Shown: piece by piece, positions 10,936 through 22,620 of the stretch
Numbering within the stretch: the first letter of the stretch is position 1
How the letters are laid out: every line of letters starts with the position of its first letter
Source of the DNA: Carnegiea gigantea
Lineage: Eukaryota; Streptophyta; Magnoliopsida; Caryophyllales; Cactaceae
Assembly (NCBI GenBank): GCA_029747015.1
Contig: JAKOGI010000141.1
Span: forward strand, 889,501-953,500
Direction: 5' to 3'
DNA: 64,000 bases
Position numbers and translations under genes: made by a program
The notes under the pieces: model-generated
What the model saw: only the letters and a program-made list of their open reading frames with translations
The model's database searches: none
Told to the model about the DNA's origin: nothing

Positions 10936-12290
10936 TTGTTCAAATTGTTGGCCTTTAGGGTTCTGTATGGGATGACTTAGAAGTTTTTCTTCTTCTCTTT
11001 TGCCTACAGCTATGGCTAGTTGCCTAAGTTAGGTTTCTAACTTAGCTATGTGAGTGGGAGTCAACAATATGCATTTTAGACTCAATTTCTTAAACTTTAG
11101 AATCAATATTTTACACAACAGAAGTCAAGGTACCAAGGGCAGAAATTACCTTATTAATTTCAGAGCTCCCAGATGGAGCTGGATGGAAAGAAGGAGGAGC
11201 ATATTTATGGTTTTAAAAACCAAGAGGGGTAGGTCTACTGGACTGGCCTGAGGATTCTCAACATTTTGAGGCCTCCATGAAAAATTAGGATGATTCCTCT
11301 AACCATGGTTACAGGTATTCGAATACGGATTGTTAGAAGGAGGAAATCCTTGGGCAACATTTACTTGTTCAGGCACACAGTCAGACTTACTAATACACGG
11401 ACAGTCAGCAGAAGCATGTATAGGACTAGCATAAATCGAGCACACATCTTGCATAGAATGCACACTAGACACTTTGTTCATGCATAATAATTGATTAAAT
11501 TTCTTAGCTAAAGCATCAACTTTACTAGAAAGGTCAACTGAACGTGAAACCTCATCCCCCCTTTACTTTCTAATTGCCTAGGCAAATCAGAATGTGAGCA
11601 AGTAGCATGCAGATGTGAATTTTCACTTAAATGTTCAAACAATTCCCAAGCTTCTTCAAGAGTTTTCCACAAGAAACTACGACCACATGATGCATCAACC
11701 ATTTGTCTATTATGCTCATCTAAACTAGAGTAAAAACTCTGGACAAGTTGCCACATAGATACCTCATGGTGAGGACAACTTCGCAATAACTGTTTAAACC
11801 TTTCCCAACTTTCATACAATTACTCATTTTTATTCTGTGAGAAAGTGGTTATAGCACGTCTCAAAGCAGTCAGTTTTCTAATAGAAAAAACTTTTTCAAG
11901 AATTCCTTTTGCAATTGATCCCAAGTGGTGATATTTATTTTAATATCCAACCAAGCTTTAGTTTTATCTTTCAAAGAAAAAGGAAAAAGCCGCAAGCGAA
12001 GAGTATCATCAGAGATATTATTCAAGAATACAGTAGAACAAATCTCTAAGAATGCATCAACATGCTTGAAAGCATTTTCAGACTCTAACCCATAAAACAA
12101 CGGTAACATTTGGATAAGAGAATGTTTAATCTCAAATGGCACCGTAACAGTGGGCATGCGTGTTCTTATAGGTGAGTCATATGTGGCAGGAGTGAAATAC
12201 TCCTTAAGTTGCTTAGATGGTGGGGTTTGTTCTTTAGCTATCTTTTTCTTAGATTCCTTTTTCTTAGCTCTTATCTTTCAAAGAAAGCAT
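10936..12290 (-). pseudogene. gypsy gag remnant
   Basis: This is the capsid/nucleocapsid precursor. The N-terminal part reads KEYFTPATYDSP (about 12190), then PFEIKHSLIQMLPLFYGLES and LRLFPFSLKDKTKAWLD, the classic retrotransposon gag core (12157-11870). After a frameshift it continues YESWERFKQLLRSCPHHEV and EEAWELFEHLSE (11819-11600). A decayed Cys-rich block and NVAQGFPPSNNPYSN follow at about 11481-11310, as in relatives of this family. At least two frameshifts and several stops are present. The true start is uncertain; a Lys-rich leader extends up to about 12270. Confidence 0.85.
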
Positions 12291-12882
12291 TCAATTTCAG
12301 GATTATATGGTATGAGATCTAAGCACAAAGAACGTGTACTATGCATATGCCCACAAACAACCGAAAGAATACAATGAAATCACCACCACAATAATAATCA
12401 CCAAATAGAAGAAGAAAAGTGAAGAGAGAGAGATAAGAAGAGAAAAGAAAAGAAAAAAATAAAATAAAACAAAATAAAAAATAAACAACTAAAAGATACA
12501 AGGGAAGGGTGAAAACTGAAGAAAATAAAGCAAAATAAAATAACAGAAATAAAAGGGATGGGAAAAAATAAAAGGAAAAAAATGAAATAAAAGGGAGGTG
12601 GATTGTTAGATTAGATGCAATAAATAAAATAATAGAAATAAAAGAGTTAGATTAGATTAGATTAGATTACAAGGGATAGGAAAAATGGTTAGATTAGAAG
12701 GGAATAGGGAATAATAAAAATAAAATAGTTAGATTAGAAGGGATTGGGGAAAGGAAAAAAAAAATTAACTGAAATAAAAGTGATGTGGATAGAGAAATAA
12801 ATAAATAAATAAAATTGTTAGATTAGCGGGAAGGGGGAACTAAAATAAAAGGAAGAGGAAAAATCAAAAATCACCATTCGTT
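12291..12882 (-). repeat. leader of gypsy element A with irregular tandem repeats
   Basis: There is no gene. From about 12597 to 12860 a purine-rich unit built on gttagattagaaggga recurs at irregular 50-70 base spacing, with a pure TTAGA run at 12645-12668. It lies between the primer site and gag, where packaging signals are expected, but no function is shown. Confidence 0.6.
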
Positions 12883-12899
12883 CCCCGACAACGGCGCCA
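12883..12899 (-). promoter_or_regulatory. primer binding site, tRNA-Asp type
   Basis: The minus strand reads TGGCGCCGTTGTCGGGG, which matches the 3' end of plant tRNA-Asp(GUC) with one mismatch. It starts six bases from the LTR end. Athila/Tat elements commonly use this primer. Confidence 0.9.
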
Positions 12900-12905
12900 A
12901 AAACT

Positions 12906-14756
12906 TGATGTGGATTTTATGTTTAGTTTTTGAAACCCTTTTTACTTGCAAGTGCACAAGGTTGATTATAGACTAGCGAATATAGGAATGTCAATCCCAC
13001 GATGAACAATATTGATTTCTAATTTCAACTCGTCCAATTATAAAGAAGAAGTTGAATGAGGTGTGTAATTATCAATATGATTAAAGAAGCAAAAAGAAGA
13101 GTAAAAGTGTCAAGTAGATAGAATTAAGATGAGATAATGTTCTAGGATTTCGGATTTCACCTTTGATGCAAATATTGAATTGCTAATTCAAATGGGGATT
13201 TGATTTGTCTCTTGTGCAACCTAAGCTACAAGCGTTAAGTTACAAATTGAAAAGATGAATTATGATTATAAAATAAAACTATTTATCTAGTAGTTTACCG
13301 TGAATTATTCTTTTAGATGTAACTCATCTAATTTCTAGCATAAATTGTTCAATTTAACGATTATAATTTAAGTCTATTTGCATAATGTCATATTAGCCTA
13401 CAAGGTCTAATATTCATTAGAGATAGCAAATTAAACTATTGTAATTAACATGATTAAACAATAGTATTAGAATGCATAAGTAGGTTAAGATCAAGTTTAC
13501 ACTCAAAATTATACAATCAAAGAGACAAAAATTACCCCAAAAGAAATTAGCAAAAATAATATTACTATCAAGAATCCATCCTAATCCTAGAAATGAGTAG
13601 TTCAGCCGACCATAGTTAGTAAAAATACCATGATAATTGGTATATTTCACTACCTATGTCCAAACTTTTGTACTCAATTACAAATTATGGAAGTAAACAC
13701 TCTCAAATTTAACTCACAAATGAGATGAGAAGATAAGAAAAAAATAGTCAACAAAGCTTATTTTCTTCTAAACCCCTCAACTCAAATGGTTTTGTCTTAC
13801 AAAATACTCTCAACTCTCTAAAGAAAATAGAAGATGGAAGGTAGAATGCTTGAATGAATGGATAAGTGTGTGGATGCTCCAACCCATGGCTCCTATTTAT
13901 AGTGCAAAATCAACCCCTCTTGATGCCCAAAAATTAATGAAAATTAATTTCAATTAATTAGTGGCTGTCACAATACATAAAAGAAGGCTAGTCTTAAGCT
14001 AACAATTAATTTTTGATTAATTACATTTGACTAGGTTAACAATTAGTCATGTGAAAAATTTAGGAAAAAGAGTGGGCTGCAAAGGAGGAGTTGGATGAAT
14101 GCTGATGGGCTACTAGGATAGGCCCAACTAATTTGTGCGGGAAAGGAAGAGAAGAAGATGAGCTGGGTAGTTGGAGATGGCTGTTGGGCTTCGGTTGGGC
14201 CATCTGATGGGCCCACATGGGCTGGTGAGAGAGAGGGACTGTGAGGGAGATGGGAGGACCTAGTGGGCTGGGCATTATCTCGCTGGACCATAGTGCAGAC
14301 CCGCATGCATGGGGAAAGAGAGAGTGAAAGCTGGAGAGATAAGGAGCGCGAGGGAAGGGAGGTGGACCGGCTGGGTTTGGGAGCCGAACTGGGCTGCGAG
14401 TACAGGCTGGTGCTGGAGTTGGACGGTGGACCGCGCTAGGACTGAAGCCCACTTGAGAGGAGAGGTGTAAGGGGCAGGCTGCTTGGGCAGGCTTTGCCAT
14501 GTGTGGGGCGCGGTTGCACCTCTTGTGATTTCTTCTTCTTTTTTTTCTTTTTTTTCTCTTGGACTTGAGCTTGGACTTTAGGCCTTGCACATGTTGGAGG
14601 TTTGAGTAGAATTAATCAATTCCACCCAAATTCTTCTATATTTATTTTACATAAAAATCACATAAATTATGCATTATTTACTCATAAAAATATATTTCAA
14701 AGACTTAAAAGTACGTAAAATAAAGGAGAAAATTACATATAAGTTATGAATTATCA
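12906..14756 (-). repeat. 5' LTR of gypsy element A
   Basis: The LTR is 1851 bp. Its ends in plus-strand order are TGATGTGG...GAATTATCA. The inner end abuts the primer site and the outer end matches the 3' LTR fragment at 5182-5742. The flank aaaat (14757-14761) is the expected target duplication. The ORFs at 14043-14590 fall inside the LTR and match its other copy, so they are not taken as genes. Confidence 0.9.
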
Positions 14757-15470
14757 AAATTCTTTTTGATATGCTCACTTTATTATTTTTACCTATAATT
14801 GATCATAGCTTTCCAAATGACTATTTTTTTCCAATCTTTAATTTTAATAGTAAATGAAAAATGTATAACACACTTAGATCAAGGGAATTGTAGGAAATTT
14901 AAAAAGTGATACAAATTCGTCGAACATATGGACATGTATTTTGTCCTTGTGCAATGCGTGTAAGATCTTTTTTTTTTTTTTTTAGTTTTTAACCATAAAT
15001 ATGATTTATAAAAATTATATTATAAATCATTTAACAACCATGCGATATAGAAAAATGTTGAATTTTGCTCATCACAAAATAGCAATAACTTTTTGGGTCA
15101 GTCATTGATAGGAAAGTAATAACATAAATAATTTGTCGAGTTTTTTGTGTCAATTTTGATGAAAAATATTAGTTAATGAATATTTAATAAAGATATTATT
15201 GATGACCTGCTTTGTAATAATCGCATTGATATATTTTTAGTTTATGATGATCATTTTAATAAAAATAAACTAGGTATGGAATTAAGCTCGGATGTAAATT
15301 GAAAATCCTACAATTTGATAGCTTTCGATTGTAATATGTAGTTAGTATTGTCCTGTATGCATAGGATCTATAACTACCATAGTATCATATTTGACATTCT
15401 AATATTAAAGAGAAATCTAGAAAATTAATTATTGGTAGCATGCAAAGGTAGAAAATCAAGTGTCCATAGG
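14757..15470. other. intergenic AT-rich DNA
   Basis: No gene, repeat end or RNA recognised. Confidence 0.6.
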
Positions 15471-16767
15471 AGTTGTTCGCCTAAGGCATATCTCAGTGGT
15501 CTTATGCTAAAATATGCCTGTTTGCTCTGGGGAGACATGGACATGGTCGCCTGCCTAATTAGGAAACAGTGATTTCAATGGACATGGAGGCATAATCATC
15601 TGGAGGTTTAAAGGAGGTTCTTGTCAATGGGAATCAAGAGCTCTTCAAGTCTCGCTAAGGATATTGGAAACAGATCAACAATCTAGAGGGATTGACGTGA
15701 ATAAGGCAAGTAGGCAGGAATTTATCTCATGATCTTCATTTTGTCGTGAATCTAGGTAAATCTATTGGAAATGAATTGAATGGGGATACAGCTAATTTTT
15801 CTTTGCCTAAATCACATAATTATGGCACGATTTGACAAAGAAGGAACTTGAAGGTAATATTGGGGAATGAATGGTAGAAGGGAATAGATTGAACTAAATT
15901 AAGCTAGTAGGGGATGGTATAACAAATCAAGGAATATTGGGAAGGAAGTAAACAATTTAACAATTAGTTTTAATTGATAGGAATCTAGAAAATGGGACAA
16001 AACTTGAGGATGTGAGCCTAGTGGACATTAATGGTACCCCTACTGCAGTTCTTCAAGTTGAAGATGTAGTTGAAGAAGTTGAGTACTGAGACAATTAACT
16101 TGTTAGTTATGTGGTGGGGTTTGGCCCTCAATTAAATGTTTTTCGATCTATTGCGAATGAATATCGAAAGCATGTTTGTAGACCTAGGATTTATTTACAT
16201 AAAAACCAATGAATTACTTTTTGATTTGATGAGGGAGAGGTTAAAGATAAGATGCTGAAAGGGAGGACATGGACAATCGGATGAAAGGATTTATTTCTTG
16301 AAAAATGGAGCGTTGATTTTAGCTTTGCAAAAAAAGAAATGACAAAGGTTCCTGCATGGATCAACTTGTTACACATGGACATGCATGCTTCATTTACAAT
16401 GGCTTTGAGCAAAATTATAAGCCTCATAGGAGCTTCCCTTTATGCAAGTAAATGCACTGCATGTATGGAGGGAATTTTCTATGCTCGTGTGCTTGTTGAA
16501 GTGGATGTGAGATGCCCAGTCCATGATGAAGTTGTTGTATAACTATGTAATGGCAGAAGGTACTTGCAAAAGGGATAGTATAAGTGGGTTCCTTTCTATT
16601 GTTCTAAGTGCAAAGGACTATGTTATGAAGAACATGAGTGTAAGAGATGTGAAGGTCATTGGATTTGGAGAAGGAAACCTAGTCATGAAGATAATATAAT
16701 TTACACTGCAGATTCTATTAGTGTTAGAAACACTATTGAAAATCATTTAACTCCAAAGCAGGAGGCA
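15471..16767 (+). pseudogene. L1-type LINE ORF1 remnant
   Basis: This is the decayed ORF1 of a plant L1 element, an RNA-binding chaperone-type protein. From about 16210 to 16540 it reads a DUF4283-like block (WSVDFSFAKKEMTKVPAWI, then LSKIISLIGASLYASKCTA and YARVLVEVDVRCP). A Cys-rich knuckle follows at about 16590-16665 (YCSKCKGLCYEEHECKRCEG). Stops and frameshifts are frequent, and the region before 16200 is only weakly readable. It is cut off at 16767 by element B. ORF2 of what looks like the same LINE resumes at about 22621. Confidence 0.75.
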
Positions 16768-18210
16768 TGATAGGAAGAATTGAAATTTTAATATTTATAA
16801 CCCAAATGTAAGGTTTATCACAGAGTACTTTGGGTGTCGTCCATTGGAAGTTGGGTTCAAGTACTAAGGTTAACTCGAGTGTTTCAAGCTAGAATAAGTG
16901 AAAAAAATAATGAAAGACAAGCTAACTTAAATTGATAAATACAAAGGAAAGGCTTGGGATTGTGATTTGACCAATCGAAGAACCAAATGATCAATGTAAG
17001 ACCTAACCTACCTAAATTATACCTACAACTAGAGATGGTCGGTTGCACCATCAAAGACCACCCAAATCCTCTCTAGAGGGTCAAGGACTAGTCTAGTTAG
17101 TCTAACCTTCTATTTTTATGGGATTAGACTAATTAGATCATGAGATTGGCAACTACTGGACCTAGTTAGGATCGGGACTATTTTCATATCCAAGTTCCGG
17201 CTATTCTCTCTCCCACACTAGCTAGTTAAACTTACTTCTCGACATAAATCAACCGCTTAAAAATATGGATAAAAGTTCTTTCAAGCATTTCATTGAACAT
17301 TTGGTGTTTATGAGAGAAAATTCTAAGTTGAAAGCATATATTAGGTGTGGTCAGGCCTAATCCAAGACTACTTAGCCATCAAGAGGCTGATCATAATCCA
17401 AGCCAACAAAAGCTGGCTACTAATCATCATAAGAAAACCATAAAATTTAACTACACCCAAACTAGCAAATATGTGAATAAACATGAACTAGAGAGGAGAG
17501 AGAATGAAATTAATCTAATCTAGCAAGCTAATTAAAGATGAATTAACAATAAAAACTAAGCATTTAAACCAAACAAGATCAAACACTAGCACTAAACTAA
17601 CATAATCTAAACAAGAACAAAATATGAAATAGAGAGAGAAAGAGAAGAGAAAACTTAGTGTTGATTGCTTAAATAGACTTGAAAATCCATAAGTTTGAAT
17701 CTAAAACAATGAAAATAGAACCTAATCTACTTAGTTTATTACCCCCTAATGGGATTTTTAATAGCTAATCCTAAAACCCTAACTCTAAAAACCTCTCTCC
17801 TAAAAAGTCCCGAAAAAAGGTCCTAAAAGGTCCCTTTAAATAGAAATCGAGCTGGGAGAGAAAGGGATCAGAAGAACAGCGGGCGGCGACGGGTGGCAGT
17901 TTGGCAATCAATGACCACTACCAACACCACCGGTCGTCAGCTACATGATGACTGGCCATCGCCAGCCCCTGCCATCCTGTAAGGCTGGTGACAGTAGGCT
18001 GTGGCACTACGGCTACCCATCACCTTATCTTGCTTTGCAATCTTCATGCTTTCTTGTTCCTTCTTTGCTCTTTTTAGAGGTATTTACTCGATTAAACTCA
18101 TTACCTATAAAAATAAACAAAACAAACAAAAATCCTAAAGATTATATAATTATACAAGTCAAAAAACTAGATGAATAAGGGTATAAATGATACAATGTAT
18201 GGATCGAACA
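16768..18210 (-). repeat. 3' LTR of element B
   Basis: Plus-strand ends are TGATAGGAAGAATT...GATCGAACA. It is clearly alignable with 21215-22620 along its length. The PPT adjoins its upper end. The ORF at 17945-18178 lies in the LTR and is not conserved as a gene. Confidence 0.88.
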
Positions 18211-19701
18211 AATACTCCTACACCTAACTTTTGCTCATCATTAAGCAAAACAAAGAAAAACTAATTGAGGAAGCTAACTCACTTTTATAGGAATCACGAT
18301 TGCATTTAGTGTATGCAATAAGCCCTTTAAATCCCTTGGTACCACAAAGTGGACGAGTAAGGTCTCATGGGGATTTACAGAAGATATGCCCACAAAATCT
18401 TTGAAATATTGTTTAAATTTTTTTCAAAAGCAAAGCATATACACAAGGTAAAAGGAAAAATATGTACACAACTAGATCGATTTTATCACGCTAACATCCT
18501 AGCTACTAAGCCATATACAAGTAAGCTATACATTCAAGAAAAACATAGGCTATAAATGCATCCCAACTCTCATTTTCACTCCACACAACACAATGACAGG
18601 ATTTGTACATCTTAGTGTGTGCCGTGCAAAGTATATTGAGTCTTAATGCTAGGCTACAACTGGGCAGAAGGTCATTTCCACTTGGCTTATCACTCCCTTT
18701 TATTATTTCTAATTCATTCATCAATTTTTTCTTTTTTTTGGGGCTTTTCCCCTAATTCTCCTTCACCCGGGTGGGTAATTCTTGGCTTATTAGGGTTTGA
18801 ACTTTTGGAGGAACAACTTAGTACATATTTGGGCTTCTTTTCTAATTAGGGTTTTATTTAGATGTATAAAGCACTTATTCAAACCTAAATAGAGGTACCA
18901 GAATTAAGCTTACTTTCACATCGTTCTTTTCATTTTTTTTTCTTTTTCTCATTTTTAGTGACAAGTCCGGAAGTCAATTAACCAAATAATGTCCCCAAAC
19001 TCAAATTTAAATAATTAATACCAAAAGTTAATGGCTAAATGTACAAGGTAGGCACAAAACTGCATATGTAAAGTCTGGTTATTATGAAAAGCTGGAAATT
19101 ACATTATAGATAAGTCTACCATCATGTGCCCTAGATACAAGAGAGCAACCATGCTATTAAAGATTAAAAACCAATCACAAATGCACAAAAGTCCCCCAAA
19201 GTTAAGAAGAAAAACTACACAAAAATTGAAAAATTTTCACAAAAATATGCACAAAAGGGCATTTGACTTCCCCACCTCCATACCCAAATCTCACAATGTC
19301 CTCATTAGGAGCTGAGGAGTCACTACCAATCACAAAATACACAAAACACAAAACAAAGCAAAACACACAAGAATACTCAACGAGCACACATATACGTAAG
19401 TTAACACACCCAACCAAAAACATGACTTCACCCAATTGACAATAAAAGTACACATATATGCACAATTGACACCACCAATAATGAATATATACAAATCCAA
19501 CATCGCCACCAGTGATAAAACACAACTATGCACAAAAAGCATGCAAAGGGGGATCATAACCATCAATTGGCTGCACAATATCTCAAGTTTCACCTCTGTA
19601 TTGATCACTAACAAAACATAACCTAATATCCACAACTAAATAAAAAGAAAAAGAAAGAAAATAAAAATAAGGGAGAGGAGTTAGAACAATTATACCAAGT
19701 C
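18211..19701 (-). other. 3' noncoding region of element B
   Basis: No gene is seen. A pre-PPT motif, GCTTAATGATGAGCAAAA on the minus strand (about 18233-18250), matches those of elements A, C and D. The remainder is AT-rich with short repeats (cacaaaaca type, 19330-19560). Confidence 0.6.
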
Positions 19702-19775
19702 GGATACTGATTGTGCCCAAACTATGCCTCTCTAAGATAGTGTTGTGGAGGCTTGAAGAGCATCATCCACTCCTT
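19702..19775 (-). other. twin hairpins 3' of gag, element B
   Basis: Minus strand: hairpin 1 has arms AAGGAG/CTCTT with loop tggatgatg (19775-19756). Hairpin 2 has arms GGGCAC/GTATCC with loop aatca (19718-19702, one mismatch and one wobble). Order and spacing match elements C and D. Confidence 0.65.
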
Positions 19776-19900
19776 ATCTCTCAAGATTCGAGTCTTCAAC
19801 TCAGATACGGTCAAAGCTCACAAGAGCTTATCATATAACATTGCATGCATCTCAAAATGATGTGAATAAGAGAACACTAATAAGATCATAGCAAAGATAG

Positions 19901-21067
19901 TCAGTGCTTTCTTGAATTTATCATGTGCGATAGAAAAATCAAAAGCATGATAAAAAAAAAAAAACTCCAAACAATTCTCCTAGGCACGTCCTTTAGATAT
20001 ACATAATAAGGGTCCAAGGAGGGAATATACCCTCTAATGTCACATAGGAACTCGTGAAATGCATGCAAATAGGAGAGGGTGGTGGAAAGCAAGAGGGATG
20101 AAATGGGGACTAAGTCAAGTGACTCGGTACAAATGGGGTCTATATACTCAATCCTAGGAGTGGCACCAACCACTATACCATCACTACACAACTCCTCAAA
20201 GGAAGCGTCCACAAGAAATAGCTCAATCAAGGTAAGTTCTTTCAACCAATCAAGCAAATCATCTTTAACAAAACTAGCATCACCCTCAAAAGACTCACAC
20301 ATCTCTAACCCCATGCATTGAGGTAAAGGGAGGGGAGAAGCAAGTAAGGTTAAGTCACTAATGGTAGTGTCTCCAGGTATGCTAGACAAAGATGAAGCGA
20401 CAAATGTTAGAGAAATCAAGAGAGAGTCAATCACTTGGTCTAGGTCAGTCAAAGGTGTATGAACCATAAAATTAGGCTTTAGGAAAAGAGAAGACTCATA
20501 ATCATCCCAAAAACTAACCTCAAGTGTAGGGAAAAATAAACTAGGGTCAGTCTCATGCAATAAGTCAAACTTTTTTATCTCATTAACAAAGTGCGTATAC
20601 CGTTCATTCAATATCTCTATCATGGCATTAAGTCTAGCATAGCATTCTTTGGAAATATTATAATAGGGATGAGACTTTGCATTATGGTCAAAAGATTAGC
20701 AATAAGAGCACACAATATGAGGATAAGAAGAATGGTGATGATATGAATCCCAATATTGATCTACACATGGGGATTGAGCGTGTAACCTATAGGAAAAGGG
20801 GGAAGGGCACACAAAAGATTGACTGCCACTCTCATGCTATCATCGATACCAAGTTAAAGACTAAAACAAATCCCACACATCATCAACATCTAAAGAGCAC
20901 AAACCACCATGACACATGGATTTAAGGGTGGCTCGAGTCTCACATGTTGTCCCCTCAAACACAACATTGTATGTTTCTCATTTTTCATAAGTGAAATGCC
21001 CACATTGAGCACAGTAATCATTTAATCTAGACAAATATTGCCAAAAAGATTCATGCTCAAATTGAGG
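19901..21067 (-). pseudogene. gag-like protein of element B
   Basis: The N-terminal block is PQFEHESFWQYLSRLND (about 21067-21015), as in C and D. Several stops follow. A zinc-knuckle relic lies at 20669-20710: C-x2-C-x4-H-x4-H, where the last ligand is His instead of Cys, followed by PYY, with an in-frame TAA right after the second Cys. The open part (20623-19901, 240 codons) is acidic and Leu-rich. Near its end it has the block GYIPSLDPYYVYLKDVPRR shared with C, then a hydrophobic tail WSFFFFIMLLIFL. There is no protease or RT. I read it as a nucleocapsid/capsid-type protein by its knuckle and its position after the PBS. Direct homology to known gag is not shown. Confidence 0.7.
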
Positions 21068-21193
21068 TAAATGCAAAATAAATATTTTGATTTTTTCCCT
21101 AAAATTTTTGATTTTTTAAAATTTTTTTCAATTTTTTAAAAGGCGTAGACTCGAATACTCAAGCAAACCTCGATATTAAAAAGTGCTAACTCT

Positions 21194-21208
21194 CCGGCAA
21201 TGACACCA
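21194..21208 (-). promoter_or_regulatory. primer binding site of element B, tRNA-Asp-like
   Basis: The minus strand reads TGGTGTCATTGCCGG. It equals the tRNA-Asp complement except for three transitions and lies six bases inside the 5' LTR. Confidence 0.75.
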
Positions 21209-21214
21209 AAAACT

Positions 21215-22620
21215 TGATATGAAGAATTGAAGTTTTAATATTTATAACCTTAAGTGCAAGGTTTATCGTCGAGTACTTGGGGTGTCATCCACTGTGAGTT
21301 GGGTTTCAAGTACCAAGGTCAACTCAAGTGTTTCAAGCTAGGCTAAGTGAAAAAACAATGAAAGACAACCTAATTTAAACTAATAAACACAAAGGAAAGG
21401 TTAAGGTTGCGATTTGACCAATCAACGAACCAAATGATAAAGGTAAGCCCTAGCCCACCTAAGCAATACGTACGACTAGAAATGGTTGGTTGCACAATCA
21501 AAGACCACCTAAGTCCTTTCTCAAGGGTCAAGGGCTAGTCTAGTTAGTTTAACCACCTATTTTATAGGATTAGCTTAATTAGACCAGGAGATTAGTAACC
21601 CTTGGACTTATCCAGGATCCAAACTATTTCCATGTCTATGTCTCTGCTATTCTTTCTTCTATACTAGCTAGTTAACCTCATATCTCGGCATAAGTCAACC
21701 GCCTAAAAATATGGATGAAAGCTCTTTCAAGCATTTTGTCGAATACTTGGCGGGCATGGGAGAAAACTCTAAGTTGAGAGCATATATTAGGTGTGGTTAG
21801 GCCTAATCTAAGACTAATTAGCCATCAAGAGGTTAATCACAATCCAAGCCAAGCTATTAATCATCACAAGAAAACCATAAAATGTAACTACACCTAAACT
21901 AGAAATACATAAACAAATTTGAACCAGAGAGGACATAGAATGAAACTAATCGAATCTAGCAAGCTAAACATGGATTAACAATTAAAAACTAAACATCTAA
22001 ACCAAACAAAATCAAACACTAGCACTAAACTAACAAAATCTAAATAAGAATAAAATATGAAATAAGGAGAGAAAGAGAAGAGAAAACTTAGTATTGATTG
22101 CTTGAACAGACTTGAAAATCCACAAGCTTGAATCCAAAACAGTCAAAATAGAACCTAATTTACCTAATTTATTACCCCCTATTAGGGTTTTAATGGCTAA
22201 TCCTAAAATCCTAACTCTAAAAACCTCTCCCCCAAAAATTTCTAATAAAAGGTCCCAAAAGGTCTCTTTAAATAGAAATCGAGTCGGGAAAAAAAAGGGC
22301 GAGAAGAGCAGCAGGTTGTGGTTGGGCGACTGGTGGCCGTCGCCAACCCCACCATCCATCAGCTGGTCATTGCCAGCCCTGCCATCCTGCATCGGTGGCG
22401 ACAGTTAGGGGATGGCGCCACGACTACCATTCACCCCATCTTACTTTGCGATCTTCATGCTTTCTTGTTTCTTCTTTTCACCTTTTGCAGCATTTGATCG
22501 ATTGAACTTATTACCTACAAAAGTAAACAAAACAAGTGAACATCCTAAATATTACATTATCATACGAGCCGAAAAACTAGATAAATAATGGTATAAATAA
22601 TGCACATATGGACTGAACCA
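21215..22620 (-). repeat. 5' LTR of element B
   Basis: Plus-strand ends are TGATATGAAGAATT...GACTGAACCA, 1406 bp. The ORFs at 22030-22408 lie within the LTR and are only partly kept in the other LTR, so they are not called. Confidence 0.88.

Larger units (their letters stand above)
5182..14756 (-). mobile_element. Ty3/gypsy element A, Athila/Tat type, decayed, 3' LTR truncated by copia insertion
   Basis: Read on the minus strand: 5' LTR (12906-14756), tRNA-Asp-type primer site, leader, gag, protease, RT, RNase H, integrase, a 3' noncoding segment, PPT, then the start of the 3' LTR (5182-5742). The order PR-RT-RH-IN is that of Ty3/gypsy, and the protein motifs match the Athila/Tat group. The LTR ends are TGAT...ATCA. 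The right flank aaaat (14757-14761) should be the target duplication; the left flank is hidden beyond the inserted copia element. Many stops and frameshifts, plus changes in the protease and RT active sites, show it is dead. Confidence 0.92.
16768..22620 (-). mobile_element. gag-only LTR retrotransposon B
   Basis: Two similar direct repeats (16768-18210 and 21215-22620) flank a 3.0-kb internal region with a primer site, a decayed gag-like ORF and no pol. Minus-strand order: 5' LTR 22620-21215, PBS, gag, twin hairpins, noncoding, PPT (gttaggtgtaggagtatt), 3' LTR 18210-16768. No clear target duplication was found (aggca at left, tgctc at right), so the insertion may be old or rearranged. It splits the LINE between ORF1 and ORF2. 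It fits the class called TR-GAG or LARD-like elements, which must borrow pol from a partner. Confidence 0.85.

Noticed and set aside
12640..12680. TTAGA repeats resembling telomere repeats
   Set aside because: The unit is five bases (TTAGA), not TTTAGGG, and it lies in the gypsy leader among irregular repeats.
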